A stretch of 64,000 bases of DNA from Pseudomonas sp. IB20 (lineage in GTDB: Bacteria; Pseudomonadota; Gammaproteobacteria; Pseudomonadales; Pseudomonadaceae). The stretch covers positions 868,001 through 932,000 of the forward strand of contig NZ_CP046103.1 of the NCBI RefSeq assembly GCF_009707325.1, given 5' to 3'. A program made the translations under genes and the position numbers. Shown piece by piece: positions 62,375-64,000 of this stretch. The stretch's first letter is position 1. Each line of letters opens with the position of its first letter. Under the pieces are notes generated by a model. That model did not search any database and was not told where the DNA came from. It was given only the letters and a program-made list of their open reading frames with translations.

Positions 62375-63232
62375 TCAGCTAAGGTCGCGGTGGCGAACCT
62401 GGACGTTCTTGAGGGTTTGCTGCAGCACCTGGCCCAGGCGTTCGGTCAGGTAGACGGAGCGATGGTGGCCGCCGGTACAGCCAATGGCAATGGTGACATA
62501 GGCCCGATTGCTCGCAGCAAAGCGCGGCAACCATTTGAGCAGATAGCTGGAGATGTCTTGGAACATCTCCTCTACATCCGGCTGCGCGGCCAGGTATTCG
62601 GCCACAGGCTGATCCAGCCCCGACTGTTCGCGCAGTTCTGGCTTCCAATAAGGGTTAGGCAGGCAACGCACATCAAAGACCAGGTCGGCGTCCACCGGCA
62701 TGCCGCGCTTGAAGCCAAACGACTCGACCAGAAAAGCGGTACCGGGCTCTGGCTGGTTCAGCAGGCGCAGCTTGATGGCATCCCGCAATTGATACAGGTT
62801 CAGGCTGGTGGTGTTGATCTTGAGGTCGGCGAGGTCAATGATCGGGCCGAGCAGCGTGGTCTCGTCCTCAATGGCTTCGGCCAGGGAGCGATGCGGGCTG
62901 CTGAGGGGGTGGCGTCGGCGGGTCTCGGAAAAGCGCTTGAGCAGCGTTTCTTCGTCCGCATCCAAGTAGAGCACATCGCAATGAATGTGCTTGGCGCGCA
63001 CTTCCTCGAGCAATTGCGGGAATCGCTCAAGGTGGCTGGGCAGGTTGCGGGCGTCAATCGAAACGGCAACCAGGGGTTGTGCCAATTCAGTGTGGATCAG
63101 CGCGCGCTCTGCCAGTTCAGGCAGCAGGCCCGCAGGCAGGTTGTCGATGCAATAGAAGCCGTTGTCCTCAAGAACGTTGAGGGCAGTGCTTTTACCCGAG
63201 CCGGAACGGCCGCTGACGATGATCAAACGCAT
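62375..63232 (-). CDS. rapZ: RNase adaptor protein RapZ
   Basis: Nucleotide-binding protein of 285 residues. Walker A is [10 protein letters not shown] at about 7-16, followed by [17 protein letters not shown]; the C-terminal half with [16 protein letters not shown] (about 247-262) binds RNA/metabolite. In enterics it brings RNase E to the small RNA GlmZ; in pseudomonads, which lack that pair, the target is less clear. ATG two bases after the ptsN stop. Confidence 0.95.
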   Translation of the reverse strand: MRLIIVSGRSGSGKSTALNVLEDNGFYCIDNLPAGLLPELAERALIHTELAQPLVAVSIDARNLPSHLERFPQLLEEVRAKHIHCDVLYLDADEETLLKRFSETRRRHPLSSPHRSLAEAIEDETTLLGPIIDLADLKINTTSLNLYQLRDAIKLRLLNQPEPGTAFLVESFGFKRGMPVDADLVFDVRCLPNPYWKPELREQSGLDQPVAEYLAAQPDVEEMFQDISSYLLKWLPRFAASNRAYVTIAIGCTGGHHRSVYLTERLGQVLQQTLKNVQVRHRDLS

Positions 63233-63234
63233 GA

Positions 63235-63699
63235 TTACTGCCCGCTTTGTTCATCCAGGACAACCTGATAGAGCGCCTCGTTGGTGCTGGCACTGCGCAG
63301 TTTGTCGCGTACTTCCTTGCGGTCGAGCATGCTGGCGATCTGCCGGAGCAGTTCCAGGTGTGCATCGGTGGCGGCTTGCGGGACCAGCAGAACGAACAGC
63401 AGGTCGACCGGTGCGCCGTCGATGGCGTCGAAATCAATTGGTGCATCGAGGTGCAGCAGAGCACTCACTGGGGCTTCACAGCCTTGCAGGCGGCAGTGAG
63501 GAATCGCGATACCGTTGCCAAAACCGGTTGAACCGAGTTTTTCACGGGCGATAAGTGCCTCATACACAGCTTGCGTATCCAGTTCGGGCACTTCGCGGCC
63601 GATCAGGTTGGCAATTTGTTCTAGGGCGCGCTTTTTACTGCCGCCCGGCACGTTCACGAGAGAACGGCCGGGGGTCAGGATGGTTTCAAGTCGGATCAT
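63235..63699 (-). CDS. ptsN: Nitrogen-PTS EIIA protein PtsN
   Basis: EIIA-Ntr of 154 residues, phosphorylated at His68 (GIAIPHCRL). Controls potassium uptake, polyhydroxyalkanoate and other traits in pseudomonads by binding partner proteins according to its phosphorylation state. The start [15 protein letters not shown] at 63699 has no purine-rich Shine-Dalgarno sequence (the upstream bases are ACTCCCCACCC), so translation probably depends on coupling to hpf, whose stop is 12 bases upstream. Confidence 0.95.
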   Translation of the reverse strand: MIRLETILTPGRSLVNVPGGSKKRALEQIANLIGREVPELDTQAVYEALIAREKLGSTGFGNGIAIPHCRLQGCEAPVSALLHLDAPIDFDAIDGAPVDLLFVLLVPQAATDAHLELLRQIASMLDRKEVRDKLRSASTNEALYQVVLDEQSGQ

Positions 63700-63711
63700 G
63701 GGTGGGGAGTG

Positions 63712-64000
63712 TTAGCGGCCTGTGCCCTGAAGAAGGCTCTGCTGCTTTTCCTTATGCTTTTTGATTTGGCGATCCAGCTTGTCGGTCAGGTCGTCAATGG
63801 CGGCATACATATCTGAATGCTCAGCATTGGCGACGACTTCCCCGCCGGGTATACGCAAGGTGGCTTCGATTTTCTGCTTCAGCTTTTCGACAGTCATGAT
63901 GACTTGCACATTGGTGATCTTGTCGAAATGCCCCTCAATTCTTTTGAGCTTTTCGCCTATGTAGGCGCGCAGCGGTTCGGTCACTTCCAGTTGGTGTCCA
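63712..64000 (-). CDS. hpf: Ribosome hibernation promoting factor (partial, 5' end outside window)
   Basis: Short-type HPF that inactivates ribosomes in stationary phase. About 96 codons including stop are present; the first few codons lie beyond 64000. Reading in from the edge gives GHQLEVTEPLRAYIGEKLKRI, the usual HPF N-terminal region, and then GGEVVANAEHSDMYAAIDDLTDKL. A GTG within this stretch (63984) is an internal valine, not the start. Upstream in other pseudomonads is rpoN. Confidence 0.93.
   Translation of the reverse strand, partial: GHQLEVTEPLRAYIGEKLKRIEGHFDKITNVQVIMTVEKLKQKIEATLRIPGGEVVANAEHSDMYAAIDDLTDKLDRQIKKHKEKQQSLLQGTGR

Overview
The window reads as chromosomal DNA of a fluorescent Pseudomonas (Pseudomonas fluorescens group). 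Supporting signs are the gene order dpp - SIMPL - roxSR, zapG - trpS - zapE - rplM/rpsI - petABC - sspAB, gatCAB - mreBCD - maf - rng - yhdP - tldD - darP - pmbA, fagA - fumC - orfX - sodA and ptsO - rapZ - ptsN - hpf, the high-GC codon usage, and the GTGGGAGC...TTGCCTGCGAT type REP palindromes. No rRNA, tRNA, CRISPR array, prophage or transposase gene was seen.

Layout: 1-12.3 kb (minus strand) is a dipeptide/oligopeptide uptake operon with four paralogous periplasmic binding proteins, an OprD-type porin and the ABC core dppBCDF (dppF runs off the left edge). A hairpin follows each binding-protein or porin gene. 12.5-15.3 kb holds a SIMPL-domain periplasmic protein and the RoxS/RoxR (RegBA-type) redox two-component system. 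15.4-31.1 kb is mainly housekeeping: an SbmA/YddA-like exporter, zapG, an alpha/beta hydrolase, trpS, zapE, an AraC/GlxA-type regulator opposite an acyl-CoA dehydrogenase, tas, ribosomal proteins L13/S9, the cytochrome bc1 complex and sspAB.

30.3-41.3 kb is the most accessory-looking part: a FadR-family regulator, a secretion-signal-less phospholipase C-like gene, a complete galactarate/glucarate catabolic set (garD, GudP-type transporter, kdgD, alpha-ketoglutarate semialdehyde dehydrogenase), an AEC permease, a Ca/Na antiporter coupled to a carboxymuconolactone-decarboxylase-like gene, and rlpA. Five REP/REPIN elements sit at its junctions. The rest is core: gatCAB opposite mreBCD, the maf-rng-yhdP-nitrilase-tldD-darP-pmbA run, the Fur-boxed fagA-fumC-orfX-sodA operon with a ZIP metal transporter, and the nitrogen-PTS cluster ending in a partial hpf.

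I did not find a convincing new multi-gene system. The best anomalies are: a perfect 173-bp tandem duplication spanning the dpp leader and the 3' end of the SIMPL gene; a frameshift that splits the C-terminal repeat domain of trpS; an ATT start codon for mreC; and an exactly shared decamer that looks like the operator of the sugar-acid regulator, overlapping the kdgD promoter.
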